From Undibacterium hunanense (GTDB taxonomy: Bacteria; Pseudomonadota; Gammaproteobacteria; Burkholderiales; Burkholderiaceae_D), in NCBI RefSeq assembly GCF_014284335.1, contig NZ_JACOGF010000007.1, forward strand, positions 124,001 through 188,000: 64,000 nucleotides of DNA, in the 5' to 3' direction. Shown one piece after another: positions 8,707-17,149 of this stretch. The notes under the pieces are model-generated. The model made no database searches. It was given only the letters and a program-made list of their open reading frames with translations, and had not been told where the DNA came from. How positions within the stretch are numbered: position 1 is the first letter of the stretch; each line of letters opens with the position of its first letter. Position numbers and translations under genes: made by a program.

Positions 8707-11631
8707 ATGAGCATCAAAAAGAACGTTCAATTCTATATCTATATCGCGTATTTTTTTACCGGTCTGATGTTGCTGTTCGCCATCGCCATGGGCACCGTGC
8801 AGTTCACCCGCATGAGTAAAATCATCCTGGCGCAAGCAGACAGCAGCTACACCCTGATAGGCAATGAAGTCGCCAGCAACGTCAAGGACATCTATGAGCC
8901 GGTAAAAAGCCAGACCGAGATACTGGCGCAAGCCCATCCCATTTCTGGCAAGAACCTGAATGAACGCTTAAGCCATGTCAATTACCTGGCCAAGGCCATC
9001 ATCAGTGTCAAATCTGCCACTTCAGCCTATGTCGGTTTTGCTGATGGCGAATTTTTCCTGTTGCGTCAGTACGCCAAGTCAAATGGCAATAAAGATGTCT
9101 TCAAGGCACCAGCCAGAACAGAGTGGATAGTGCAAAGCACCAGCCTGGAAGCGGGTAAGCTGATTGAGCATGTTGTCTATCTGGATGACAGACTCAATGA
9201 AATCAGCCGCCAGCAAATCCCACTGCGCAACTATGATCCGCGCCTGCGTGGCTGGTATGAAAACGCCATGAAAAATCCCAGCCAGGCGAATGTCTCCGAA
9301 CCGTATTACTTCTTCACCACAGGACAGATAGGCGTCACCTACGCACAAAAAATCGTCGATGTGGATGCCGTCGTCGGCATTGATATAGAACTGCCCACCA
9401 TCCATGAAACCATCAAGAACAGCAGCGTCACACCATCGACCAGCATCGCGCTTATAGACCGCAAGGGCCAATTGCTGGCCTGGAAAAATGGCAGGCAAGC
9501 CGCCTACAAACCACAAATCGTCACCAAACTGGATGGCACGCAAAGCATGCCCACCCTGGCTGAACAGGATGCCCCTGTACTGAACAAAGTGCGTGAACTG
9601 GCAAGCGCTGCGGGCAATACCAGCCAGGCGCTGGATGTCGCAGGACAAACCTGGGCCAGTTATCAGGCCAATATACAAATCCCGGGTGGCCAGGATTTGC
9701 ACATCCTGATCGCCAGCCCGCATGATGAACTGCTGGCCGACATCATCAAGATGCGCCAGCAAACCATCATGCTGTTTTTGGTAATGCTGGCGATAGGCAT
9801 AGGTGTGACCATTTATTTTTCACGCCTGGCATCCAAACCGCTGAAACAATTGAACGACGAAGCCAGCAAGATCGCCCGCTTCGATTTCAAAAGCCCCATC
9901 AATATCCAGTCACGCATCAAGGAGATTGCCGACCTCACACATTCCATGCGCGGCATGAAAGCGACCATACGTTCCTTCCTTGATATTGCCAGCAGCCTGG
10001 CATCAGAAACCAATTATGACAAATTGCTCGCGCGGGTATTGAAAGAAATGTCGGAAATCACCGATGCCAAATCCGGCATCCTCTATCTGTACCAGCCACA
10101 GGACCAATCCATGCAAGTGGTGCAAGTCTATGTAGACCACCAGGTACTGGAAAGCGATGCCCAGCACATTGCCATGACAGATGGAGAACACCCCGTCATC
10201 CAGGCATGCAAATCACGCAGCAGCAGCATCTGCCAGTTGCAGGCGACAGACTTGCCGCGCTTCTTCAGCGCCCTGCCCACCACCAACCACGTCACCACCC
10301 TGATTGCCATTCCTTTAAAGGATCGCAATAATATCCTGGTCGGTGCAATTGCCTTGGTGATTGATGATGCTGATATCGACCCCGGCAGGCAAGCCATGGC
10401 CGAAGCCGTATCTGGTGCCGCCGCCGTCGCCATAGAAAACCAGCGCCTGATACAGGAACAAAAAGCCTTGCTGGAAGCCTTCATACAACTGATCGCCAGC
10501 GCCATCGATGCCAAAAGCCCCTATACCGGCGGCCACTGCCAGCGTGTACCTGTGCTGACCAAACTATTGGCCCAGGCTGCCTGCAAGGAAACCGAAGGCC
10601 CGTTTGCCGGTTTCCAGCTTAGTGATACAGAATGGGAAGAATTGCATATCGCCGCCTGGCTGCATGACTGCGGCAAAGTCACCACCCCCGAATACATCGT
10701 CGACAAGGCAACCAAACTGGAAACCCTGTACGACCGCATCCATGAAATACGCATGCGCTTTGAAGTCTTGAAACGCGATGCACAAATCGACTACTGGCAA
10801 GCAGTGGCGAATGACAGTGCCGGCAATGACGCAACAGAACTCAAGAAAAAACTGGACGACACCATCGCCCAGCTGGATAGCGATTTTGCCTTCCTGGCGG
10901 AATGCAACGAGGGCGGCGAATTCATGGCCCCCGACAAAATCGCCCGCATACAAGATATTGCTGGACGCCATTGGCTAAGAACCCTGTCTGATCGCATCGG
11001 CATTTCTCACGATGAAAAAGAACGCAAGAACCGCACAACTGAACCCGCACTGCCTGTGCAGGAACAACTGCTGAGCGACAAAACCGAACACATTTTCACC
11101 AGATCACCGCGCGACACAATCGCCCCAGATAACCCATGGGGCTTCAAGGTCAAGGTGCCAGAACACCTGTACAACCGCGGCGAAGTGTATAACCTGACCG
11201 TGGCACGCGGCACCCTGTCAGAAGAAGAACGCTACAAGATCAACGAACACATGATACAAACCATCATGATGCTGGAAAAACTGCCCTTCCCGCGCCACCT
11301 GGCCAAAGTGCCAGAAATCGCTGGTGGTCACCACGAAAAAATGGATGGCACCGGTTACCCCAAACGTCTTAGCGCCACCGACATGAGCATCCCCGCCCGC
11401 ATGATGGCCATAGCCGACATCTTCGAAGCCCTGACCGCTGCCGATCGCCCCTACAAAAAAGGCAAAACCCTGTCAGAAGCCATCAAGATCATGAGCTTCA
11501 TGAAAAAAGACCAGCACATCGATGCAGAATTGTTTGGGCTGTTTTTGAAATCAGGTGCTTATCTGGAATACGGAAAACAGTTCATGAATGCCGAACAGAT
11601 TGATGAATTTGATATACATGCGTATTTGTAA
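8707..11631 (+). CDS. Cache-HAMP-GAF-HD-GYP cyclic-di-GMP phosphodiesterase
   Basis: A membrane protein of about 974 residues from the chosen ATG. An N-terminal helix is followed by a periplasmic Cache-type sensor region (~40-345), a second transmembrane helix (IMLFLVMLAIGIGV), HAMP, a GAF domain (~425-595) and a C-terminal HD-GYP domain. The metal-binding WLHDCGK and the signature HHEKMDGTGYP are intact, so c-di-GMP hydrolysis is expected. About 229 residues separate the HD and GYP motifs, much more than in minimal HD-GYP domains, showing a large charged insertion. In-frame ATGs at 8665 and 8680 would add 14 or 9 residues; I prefer 8707 because it leaves a short basic tail before the helix. 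It follows the EAL and kinase genes in the same direction. Confidence 0.9.
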   Translation: MSIKKNVQFYIYIAYFFTGLMLLFAIAMGTVQFTRMSKIILAQADSSYTLIGNEVASNVKDIYEPVKSQTEILAQAHPISGKNLNERLSHVNYLAKAIISVKSATSAYVGFADGEFFLLRQYAKSNGNKDVFKAPARTEWIVQSTSLEAGKLIEHVVYLDDRLNEISRQQIPLRNYDPRLRGWYENAMKNPSQANVSEPYYFFTTGQIGVTYAQKIVDVDAVVGIDIELPTIHETIKNSSVTPSTSIALIDRKGQLLAWKNGRQAAYKPQIVTKLDGTQSMPTLAEQDAPVLNKVRELASAAGNTSQALDVAGQTWASYQANIQIPGGQDLHILIASPHDELLADIIKMRQQTIMLFLVMLAIGIGVTIYFSRLASKPLKQLNDEASKIARFDFKSPINIQSRIKEIADLTHSMRGMKATIRSFLDIASSLASETNYDKLLARVLKEMSEITDAKSGILYLYQPQDQSMQVVQVYVDHQVLESDAQHIAMTDGEHPVIQACKSRSSSICQLQATDLPRFFSALPTTNHVTTLIAIPLKDRNNILVGAIALVIDDADIDPGRQAMAEAVSGAAAVAIENQRLIQEQKALLEAFIQLIASAIDAKSPYTGGHCQRVPVLTKLLAQAACKETEGPFAGFQLSDTEWEELHIAAWLHDCGKVTTPEYIVDKATKLETLYDRIHEIRMRFEVLKRDAQIDYWQAVANDSAGNDATELKKKLDDTIAQLDSDFAFLAECNEGGEFMAPDKIARIQDIAGRHWLRTLSDRIGISHDEKERKNRTTEPALPVQEQLLSDKTEHIFTRSPRDTIAPDNPWGFKVKVPEHLYNRGEVYNLTVARGTLSEEERYKINEHMIQTIMMLEKLPFPRHLAKVPEIAGGHHEKMDGTGYPKRLSATDMSIPARMMAIADIFEALTAADRPYKKGKTLSEAIKIMSFMKKDQHIDAELFGLFLKSGAYLEYGKQFMNAEQIDEFDIHAYL

Positions 11632-11711
11632 ACCAGGCGATCACTATACGTGTCATCACACATGGCAATTCAAGAACGCTTTACCTAAATACCCGCATTC
11701 ATTGTTGCCCT

Positions 11712-12788
11712 CTAATGTAAAAATGCATCCAGAGCCTCTGTAGGTTTGCCTGTGCTATCAAAAGCACCGAAGGAATAGCCTTTCCAGTTTTTATAGGCTT
11801 GCGCTTCCCAGTAGATCACTCCCAGGCCTCGGTTCTGACTAACCGAACGGACCTTGGCGATAACATCGCTCAAAATAGCTTTCGCCTGCGGGTGATCCCA
11901 GGGTGTGCCGACTTCGGTCACCATGACCGGTACTTGATAACGGTCTGTCATATCATTCAAATTGGCAAGGCAGGCATTGTTTGCTGATTGCCAAGTGTGA
12001 CCAGGGGCTTCCAGTGGATATGACGACGCACCGATGACATCAAACTTGCCGCCATGTTTTTTCAAACCATCAAAAATCCAGCGAAACCCTTCGTTATTAT
12101 GGCAATTGGCAAGATGCACGATGACCAGGGTCGCAGGAAAAACCTGCTTGACGGCATCGTAGGCTGATGTCGTCAACTCCGCGTAATTTTTCATGTTGTC
12201 GGCAGATTTGGAGGGCCGTGCACTGTCCCACAGCATGCCGTCATTGGTTTCGTTGCCGACCTGTACCCATTCGGGTGTAATGCCTGCATCACGCAGGGCT
12301 AGCAGGGTCGCAGAGGTGTGTTGCGCGATGTCTGTACGCAGTTCAGCAATACTATGCTGACTCCATGCGGCTGGTTTGGTCTGGTGTGCTGGGTCCGCCC
12401 AGGTATCGCTATAATGGAAATCGATCATAATGCGCATACCGGCCTGTTTTGCCCGTTGCGCTTTGGCCAGTACATCTGGCAAGCCATTCCAGCCATCGAC
12501 AGGGTTCACCCATACCCGCAAACGCATGGCATTCATACCCTGTTCTTTTAAAGTCAGGAAAATATCCTGTCTGACACCTGCCTTATTAAAAAATTCATAG
12601 CCGGATGCTTCCATTTCTGACAGCCAGCTAATGTCTGATCCTTTGGCAAAGCCTTGTGTCGTTCCTGCTTGCGCAGGATAATCAGGCACATTTTTTATCT
12701 TGCCTGCAGCTGACAAACTTTGTGCGCTGGCGTTGCTACAAATCATCAGCGCCAAACATATTCCAGAAAAAAAATGATCGAATTTCAT
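11712..12788 (-). CDS. GH53 arabinogalactan endo-beta-1,4-galactanase
   Basis: Secreted or periplasmic glycoside hydrolase family 53 enzyme, which cuts beta-1,4-galactan side chains of pectic arabinogalactan. Family marks are RLRVWVNP, DFHYSDTWADP, VQVGNETNDGM (the Glu is the expected acid/base) and MVTEVGTPW (the Glu is the expected nucleophile). The ATG at 12788 gives a typical signal peptide (MKFDHFFSGICLALMICSNA, cleaved after ASA). A longer in-frame start at 12857 would run through an intrinsic terminator that ends the TonB receptor gene, so I reject it. The gene is last in the minus-strand galactan locus; part of its expression may depend on read-through or on its own promoter in the short gap. 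Length (~358 residues) is normal for the family. Confidence 0.9.
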   Translation of the reverse strand: MKFDHFFSGICLALMICSNASAQSLSAAGKIKNVPDYPAQAGTTQGFAKGSDISWLSEMEASGYEFFNKAGVRQDIFLTLKEQGMNAMRLRVWVNPVDGWNGLPDVLAKAQRAKQAGMRIMIDFHYSDTWADPAHQTKPAAWSQHSIAELRTDIAQHTSATLLALRDAGITPEWVQVGNETNDGMLWDSARPSKSADNMKNYAELTTSAYDAVKQVFPATLVIVHLANCHNNEGFRWIFDGLKKHGGKFDVIGASSYPLEAPGHTWQSANNACLANLNDMTDRYQVPVMVTEVGTPWDHPQAKAILSDVIAKVRSVSQNRGLGVIYWEAQAYKNWKGYSFGAFDSTGKPTEALDAFLH

Positions 12789-12821
12789 GAATTGATAAAA
12801 ATGATATAAATGCAAATCTGT

Positions 12822-12851
12822 CAAAAAGAAAGGGCGATTTGCATCGCCCTT
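12822..12851 (-). terminator. Intrinsic terminator after the TonB-dependent receptor gene
   Basis: On the minus strand a perfect 9-bp stem (AAGGGCGAT/ATCGCCCTT, 12830-12851) with a GCAA tetraloop is followed by TTCTTTTTG. It begins 12 bases after the receptor stop and precedes the GH53 start at 12788. Confidence 0.85.
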
Positions 12852-12863
12852 CTTCATCAGAAA

Positions 12864-15470
12864 TTACATCTTGTAAGTAAGTCCAAAATTAAAACGACGG
12901 CCAAATTCAGTGACTTCTTGTTGATATGGATTATTTGCGCTGGTATACACGACTTTCTGGTTAGTCATGTTGTCGATACCAAATCGCACTTGCAACTGCG
13001 GTGTGATCTGTTTGGACAGATTCAGGGTCAGGTAAGTCTCGGCACCATTCAATATCAACTGACCGGCAGCCCAGGTGGGATTGCGTACGAAGGCGCTATG
13101 GTAATTGGCAGAAAGCCGCGCTTCATATCCGGCTTTTTCGTACCAGACAGTGATGCCGCCATTGTGCTTCATCAAACCTTCGATAGGGAAAGGATTCACG
13201 GAAGGCATATTTTCCTTGATGTCACTTTCTGTGTAGGCATAATTACCATGCACACCCAGGCCATCAAATGGCGCAGGCAAGCCGGTAAATGCCTGCTGAT
13301 ACACAAGTTCCAGACCCTTGACATTGCCACCGCCACCATTCACCGAACGCGTGATCACCGCACTGCGACCATTGATGCTGGTCTTGTCTTCCGTAATGCC
13401 TATATAGCGTGAGACCTGTTTATAGAACACGCCAGCCGATGCCAAACCGCCTTTGGCAAAATACCATTGATAAGCCAGGTCCAGTTGATTCGACATCATT
13501 GGTTTCAATTCCGGATTACCGGCATTGCCTGTCAAAGGCTGTACAGGATTGGGGTCGACATTCAAATTACGTGAAGCACGCATTTCATCCAGTGGCGCAC
13601 GTGACATGGCACGTGCCAAACTGAAACGCACCTGCTTTTCCTGTTTGTCATCCATCGCAAATATCAGGTTCAGGCTGGGCAATACCTCGGTATAAGAAGT
13701 GCCACCCTGCACTGGTGTCGGCGCTGCACCACTCAATGACTGCATGCCTTCGCCAGTCTGGCTGGTATGTACTACACGCACGCCGGCATTACCGCGATAT
13801 CCTGTTCCCAGGAACGTACCATCAAGGTCAGCCTGTGCATAGAGTGACGAACTGCGCTCTTTGACTTTCCAGCCCGACAGTAAATCATTCTGCGTTTGCG
13901 GACGACCGTTAGCACTGAATACATTGGGACCAAAAGCAGCGAAAGAAGACGCATCAAAATTTTTCAGCGCAATGAATGGCAAAAAACCGTCAACGCGTAT
14001 GGTTTCATAGGCCGAATCGGGTATCGTTCCCGTTGGCGATACACTCCATGTTGTTTGGTTATATGATTTTTCGCGGTCAGTAAAACGGGCACCAAACTTG
14101 ATACGGCTTACCGCACCCCAATCAACACCACGGGCAGCATTCAGGTGGATGCCATTCAATTCATCCCTCAGGTGACCATCCGTATCCACATACATCGTAG
14201 GCGCACCAAACGCTGCCGGATTTCCAGAATCCTGTCCCAGGCTGTAAACCTGACGGTCATCCCCGGTAAACGACCAGGTGAGTGTGCTATTGTTTTTTGC
14301 AAACAGGCGCAAGTCACGCCACTGGCTGTCACGTTTCGCGCGCGATGTTGACAAGTCTGTCTCTACCTTCCAGTCGCCTATCGTAAATTTGCCATTGATA
14401 CCGCCAGCCACATTGCTATTGTCCTGCACCCACTTATAGTCATTGGTGGTCAGGCCAACGTCTTTTACTGTCGCGCCCACCACATAGCCATTGCGGATAT
14501 CGACGTTGCTGTAATTGGCTTTTTGCCAGCCATCCCAGTTACCGACATCGCCGGTCCAGTGCTGTAAACCCGGTTCATTAATGGCTGCTTTTGCATAATA
14601 AACGTCACCGGTAATCAAGGCGTTGGGACTGGCCTTCCATTCGACTTTGCCGAGTAGGCTGGTACGTTTATCTGTACCGCGTTTGACATCGTCACCAAAA
14701 CCCCAGGGTGTTTTGTCAACCTTGCCGTCACCATTCAAATCTGCTGAATGATCTTCGTTAAAACCCCAATGTTTTATATTTTTTTGGAGTGAAGGCTGGT
14801 CCTGATAACTGAAAGCCAGCGCAACGCCCAAGGTATTATTATTGAACTGGTCGATATACACGCCACCCACACGTGGTGTTTTACTTTTTGCACCGGGGAT
14901 TTGATCGCCCATAGGATAATACAAGGCATCTGCCCTCAAAGAAATCTGGCGATCCTTGAATTTCAGTGGCTGCACTGTCTGCAAATCAATCGTTGTCGCA
15001 ATACCGCCTTCTGTAATTTCAGCAGATTGTGTTTTGTAGACGGTTGCACCGCTTAAAGATTCTGATGGGAATTGTTCAAAACGCACGGCACGGGCCGGTT
15101 CAGTGGATGCCAATTCACGACCATTGAGTGTCGCACCAATAAAGCGCGGGCCCATGCCACGCGCCACGATCTGGCTTGCATTGCCACGATCCAATCCTGA
15201 CGACAGGCCAGGCAGGCGCGCCAGCGATTCTGCGATGGTGGTATCCGGCAATTTACCTATATCTTCTGAAGCAATGGCTTCTATCATGCTGTTGGATGCT
15301 TCTTTGCTTGCAAGCGCATTGCGCACCGAGGCACGGATGCCGCTCACTGTAACCTGCTGCACTTCATCGGTTGCTGGTGTTGCTGGTTTTTCCTGGGCAA
15401 AGGCTGTGGCGCTGATTGCTGGCATCACGAACAAGGCGTGAATCATCCAGCTGATTTTCTTTTGCTTCAT
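12864..15470 (-). CDS. TonB-dependent outer-membrane receptor, probable galacto-oligosaccharide uptake
   Basis: An 868-residue outer-membrane transporter. A signal peptide (cleaved near AFA-QE) is followed by the TonB box region VQQVTVSGIRAS, a plug domain (~45-165, with LARLPGLS and VARGMGP) and a long beta-barrel ending in the aromatic FGRRFNFGLTYKM. The VSGIR..VRNAL..K start is typical of carbohydrate-type TonB receptors of Proteobacteria rather than of siderophore receptors. Start choice is firm: AGGAGA lies six bases upstream of the ATG. The neighbours (GH53, GH35 and an AraF-like binding protein, all on the same strand) suggest it imports galactan or arabinogalactan fragments. A strong intrinsic terminator follows the stop. 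The substrate is inferred from context only. Confidence 0.9.
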   Translation of the reverse strand: MKQKKISWMIHALFVMPAISATAFAQEKPATPATDEVQQVTVSGIRASVRNALASKEASNSMIEAIASEDIGKLPDTTIAESLARLPGLSSGLDRGNASQIVARGMGPRFIGATLNGRELASTEPARAVRFEQFPSESLSGATVYKTQSAEITEGGIATTIDLQTVQPLKFKDRQISLRADALYYPMGDQIPGAKSKTPRVGGVYIDQFNNNTLGVALAFSYQDQPSLQKNIKHWGFNEDHSADLNGDGKVDKTPWGFGDDVKRGTDKRTSLLGKVEWKASPNALITGDVYYAKAAINEPGLQHWTGDVGNWDGWQKANYSNVDIRNGYVVGATVKDVGLTTNDYKWVQDNSNVAGGINGKFTIGDWKVETDLSTSRAKRDSQWRDLRLFAKNNSTLTWSFTGDDRQVYSLGQDSGNPAAFGAPTMYVDTDGHLRDELNGIHLNAARGVDWGAVSRIKFGARFTDREKSYNQTTWSVSPTGTIPDSAYETIRVDGFLPFIALKNFDASSFAAFGPNVFSANGRPQTQNDLLSGWKVKERSSSLYAQADLDGTFLGTGYRGNAGVRVVHTSQTGEGMQSLSGAAPTPVQGGTSYTEVLPSLNLIFAMDDKQEKQVRFSLARAMSRAPLDEMRASRNLNVDPNPVQPLTGNAGNPELKPMMSNQLDLAYQWYFAKGGLASAGVFYKQVSRYIGITEDKTSINGRSAVITRSVNGGGGNVKGLELVYQQAFTGLPAPFDGLGVHGNYAYTESDIKENMPSVNPFPIEGLMKHNGGITVWYEKAGYEARLSANYHSAFVRNPTWAAGQLILNGAETYLTLNLSKQITPQLQVRFGIDNMTNQKVVYTSANNPYQQEVTEFGRRFNFGLTYKM

Positions 15471-15699
15471 TTTGTCTCCTGATTTTTTTATAACACTGCC
15501 GGGTTAGTGGCAGGATGTAACTCTTTCTAAGTTCCAGAGTTTTTTAACTCGCTTCATCCATCCGAATAAATAAGGCCCCTATTGATGAAATGAGTTTCAA
15601 TCATCTTATTGATCGAATTCATTGCAAGCTAATGAATTATTTCGCGAATACTATGTGAAATTCATATACCTGATTTTGCAGCTATGAATTCGTTTGAAA

Positions 15700-15713
15700 T
15701 GGTCGTACGACCA
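15700..15713. promoter_or_regulatory. 14-bp perfect palindrome upstream of the TonB receptor
   Basis: TGGTCGTACGACCA lies 230 bases upstream of the receptor start, in the only non-repeat part of this intergenic region. The TGGTC...GACCA form resembles operators of the GntR family (FadR-like group). The distance is long for a simple repressor site and no GntR gene lies in the locus, so the assignment is tentative. Confidence 0.4.
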
Positions 15714-15742
15714 CTGTTGGGAAAATGCTTAAAATTATTTAG

Positions 15743-15846
15743 TAGGACTTACGCAAAATTGTCCCAGCTGCGTTGCAGCAACTTGCCGTACTAAAGTACT
15801 GTCTACGTCGCTGACGCCTTGCTGGGGCGGTTTTGCGTAAGTCCTA
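15743..15846. repeat. Palindromic repeat element, copy 1 (104 bp)
   Basis: Perfect 16-bp terminal inverted repeats (TAGGACTTACGCAAAA and its complement) enclose a core with the palindrome GTACTAAAGTAC. The inner arm on the left is the T type (TTGTCCCAGC), and on the right the C type (GCTGGGGCGG). It lies between the AraF-like gene and the TonB receptor. There is no coding content. Copies 2-4 are at 16946, 35985 and 38240. Confidence 0.92.
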
Positions 15847-15909
15847 TTTAGAAATCATTTCAACGCGGGCAAATGAAAACCAACGAGCATGGCCCGGACA
15901 TCCTTGCTT

Positions 15910-16923
15910 TCAAAGTCCGAAATCAGCGCGCACGGCGGCCTGATTTTGGCGCGTCATCAACACGCCATTGGTGAGCGTCACCGGTGGTGGCAATTTGTTT
16001 TCTGTAATCCATTTATACATATTCATTGTCGTTTCATAGCCATGGCGTTTGGAACTGATCAGGACGCTGCCATAAAACGCAGTGGGGTTGGGTTTGGCAA
16101 ATTCATTCAGGGCAGCCTTGCTGCCACCAATGCCGATACCAATCACGGCGTCGTTGCGTAATCCCCGGCCTTCGGCTGCACGTACCGTGCCCAGCACGGC
16201 TTCATCATTCAGCCCAAAGACCACCCAGTGTTTGAATCTGGTCTGTTTTGTGAACACGATGTTGGCAGCATTGAAGGCGCTTTCTGTATCTGTCTTTGCC
16301 TGTGCAGCGTCGAAGACATTAGCGGCCGGAAGCCCTGCTGCCTTGAGTGCATCTGCCGCACCCATCGTGCGTTGTTGCGCAGTCGGCAATTGATCAAATG
16401 CCAGACGCATAGCACCAACTTCAGACAGCACCCAGCCACGCGCCTTGATTTCATTGAGCAACCCTTGTCCAACCTGCTTGCCAATGTCGTAGCCAGAGAT
16501 ACCCATGTGCGGGATAGAGCTGATCGCTTTTCCACTGCCGTCTATAAGCTGATCATCAACCGAGATCACTTTCAGGTTATGGCGCTTGGCCGTGCGCTCC
16601 ACCGCCATACCCAGTTTGACATCTGGTGCGCAAATGACAAAACCCTGTGCCTTTTGCGCAGCAAGATTGTCAATCGCAGCCATCATTTTTTCACCATTGG
16701 GAACACCGATCTTGACCAGGGTAAAACCCTTTTCGCGGGCAGCCTGTTCTGCATAGTGCCATTCGTCCTGAAACCACGGCTCTTCTGCCTGCTTGACCAG
16801 AAAACCGATTTTTACCGGATCAGCAGCAAGTACTGGTGAACTAGCAGCAAGCGAGCAGAAAGCAGTTGTCAGCACGCTGCCAAGCAGACGGAACCAGATA
16901 GTTCGTGCCATGTGTTTTTTCAT
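15910..16923 (-). CDS. araF: AraF-like periplasmic L-arabinose/D-galactose-binding protein
   Basis: A 337-residue periplasmic sugar-binding protein with a signal peptide ending near VLA-ADP. From residue ~36 it follows E. coli AraF closely: IGFLVKQAEEPWFQDEW, PNGEKMMAAIDNLAA, GFVICAPDVKLG, KVISVDDQ and GIGIGGSKAA. AraF binds L-arabinose and, more weakly, D-galactose, which fits the surrounding galactan enzymes. The start has GAGAC upstream of the ATG. No araG (ATPase) or araH (permease) gene is adjacent: the gene is flanked on both sides by palindromic repeats. It must work with a transporter encoded elsewhere, or act as a sensor. Family identity is confident; the exact ligand is inferred. 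Confidence 0.85.
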   Translation of the reverse strand: MKKHMARTIWFRLLGSVLTTAFCSLAASSPVLAADPVKIGFLVKQAEEPWFQDEWHYAEQAAREKGFTLVKIGVPNGEKMMAAIDNLAAQKAQGFVICAPDVKLGMAVERTAKRHNLKVISVDDQLIDGSGKAISSIPHMGISGYDIGKQVGQGLLNEIKARGWVLSEVGAMRLAFDQLPTAQQRTMGAADALKAAGLPAANVFDAAQAKTDTESAFNAANIVFTKQTRFKHWVVFGLNDEAVLGTVRAAEGRGLRNDAVIGIGIGGSKAALNEFAKPNPTAFYGSVLISSKRHGYETTMNMYKWITENKLPPPVTLTNGVLMTRQNQAAVRADFGL

Positions 16924-16945
16924 GATTGTCTCGTATTTATTTTTT

Positions 16946-17048
16946 TAGGACTTACGCAAAACCGCCCCAACTGCGTTGCCGCTCCTAGCCGTACTAAAGT
17001 ACTGTCTTCGTCGCTGCGCCTTGTTGGGACAATTTTTCGTAAGTCCTA
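16946..17048. repeat. Palindromic repeat element, copy 2 (103 bp)
   Basis: Same family as copy 1, with TAGGACTTACG ends and the GTACTAAAGTAC core. The left arm is the C type (AAAACCGCCCCAAC) and the right arm the T type (GTTGGGACAATTTT). Relative to the other copies, both arms carry a matched change (AGC to AAC on the left, GCT to GTT on the right) that keeps the pairing. It starts 23 bases upstream of the AraF-like start codon. Confidence 0.92.
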
Positions 17049-17108
17049 TTTTCAAATTTTTTGAATCGCTGAAGCACTACCATTATCACCATCATCAGGA
17101 AGCTTGTC

Positions 17109-17142
17109 AGGCACGCCAATAACAATAGTTATTGACGCGCCT
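17109..17142 (-). terminator. 15-bp hairpin after the GH35 gene
   Basis: Arms at 17109-17123 and 17128-17142 form a 15-bp stem around a 4-base loop. The two mismatches on the plus strand become G.U pairs in a minus-strand transcript, which is the direction of the GH35 gene ending 8 bases away. No T-run follows, so it may be a 3' stabiliser or a rho-assisted terminator. Confidence 0.5.
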
Positions 17143-17149
17143 CGCTTAT

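Noticed and set aside
12789-12857. N-terminal extension of the GH53 protein to the ATG at 12857
   Set aside because: The extension would translate through a strong intrinsic terminator, and a signal peptide begins at 12788.
15743-17048. The repeated palindromes considered as insertion sequences
   Set aside because: Each is about 104 bp without a transposase frame; they are repeat elements, mobile at most in trans.
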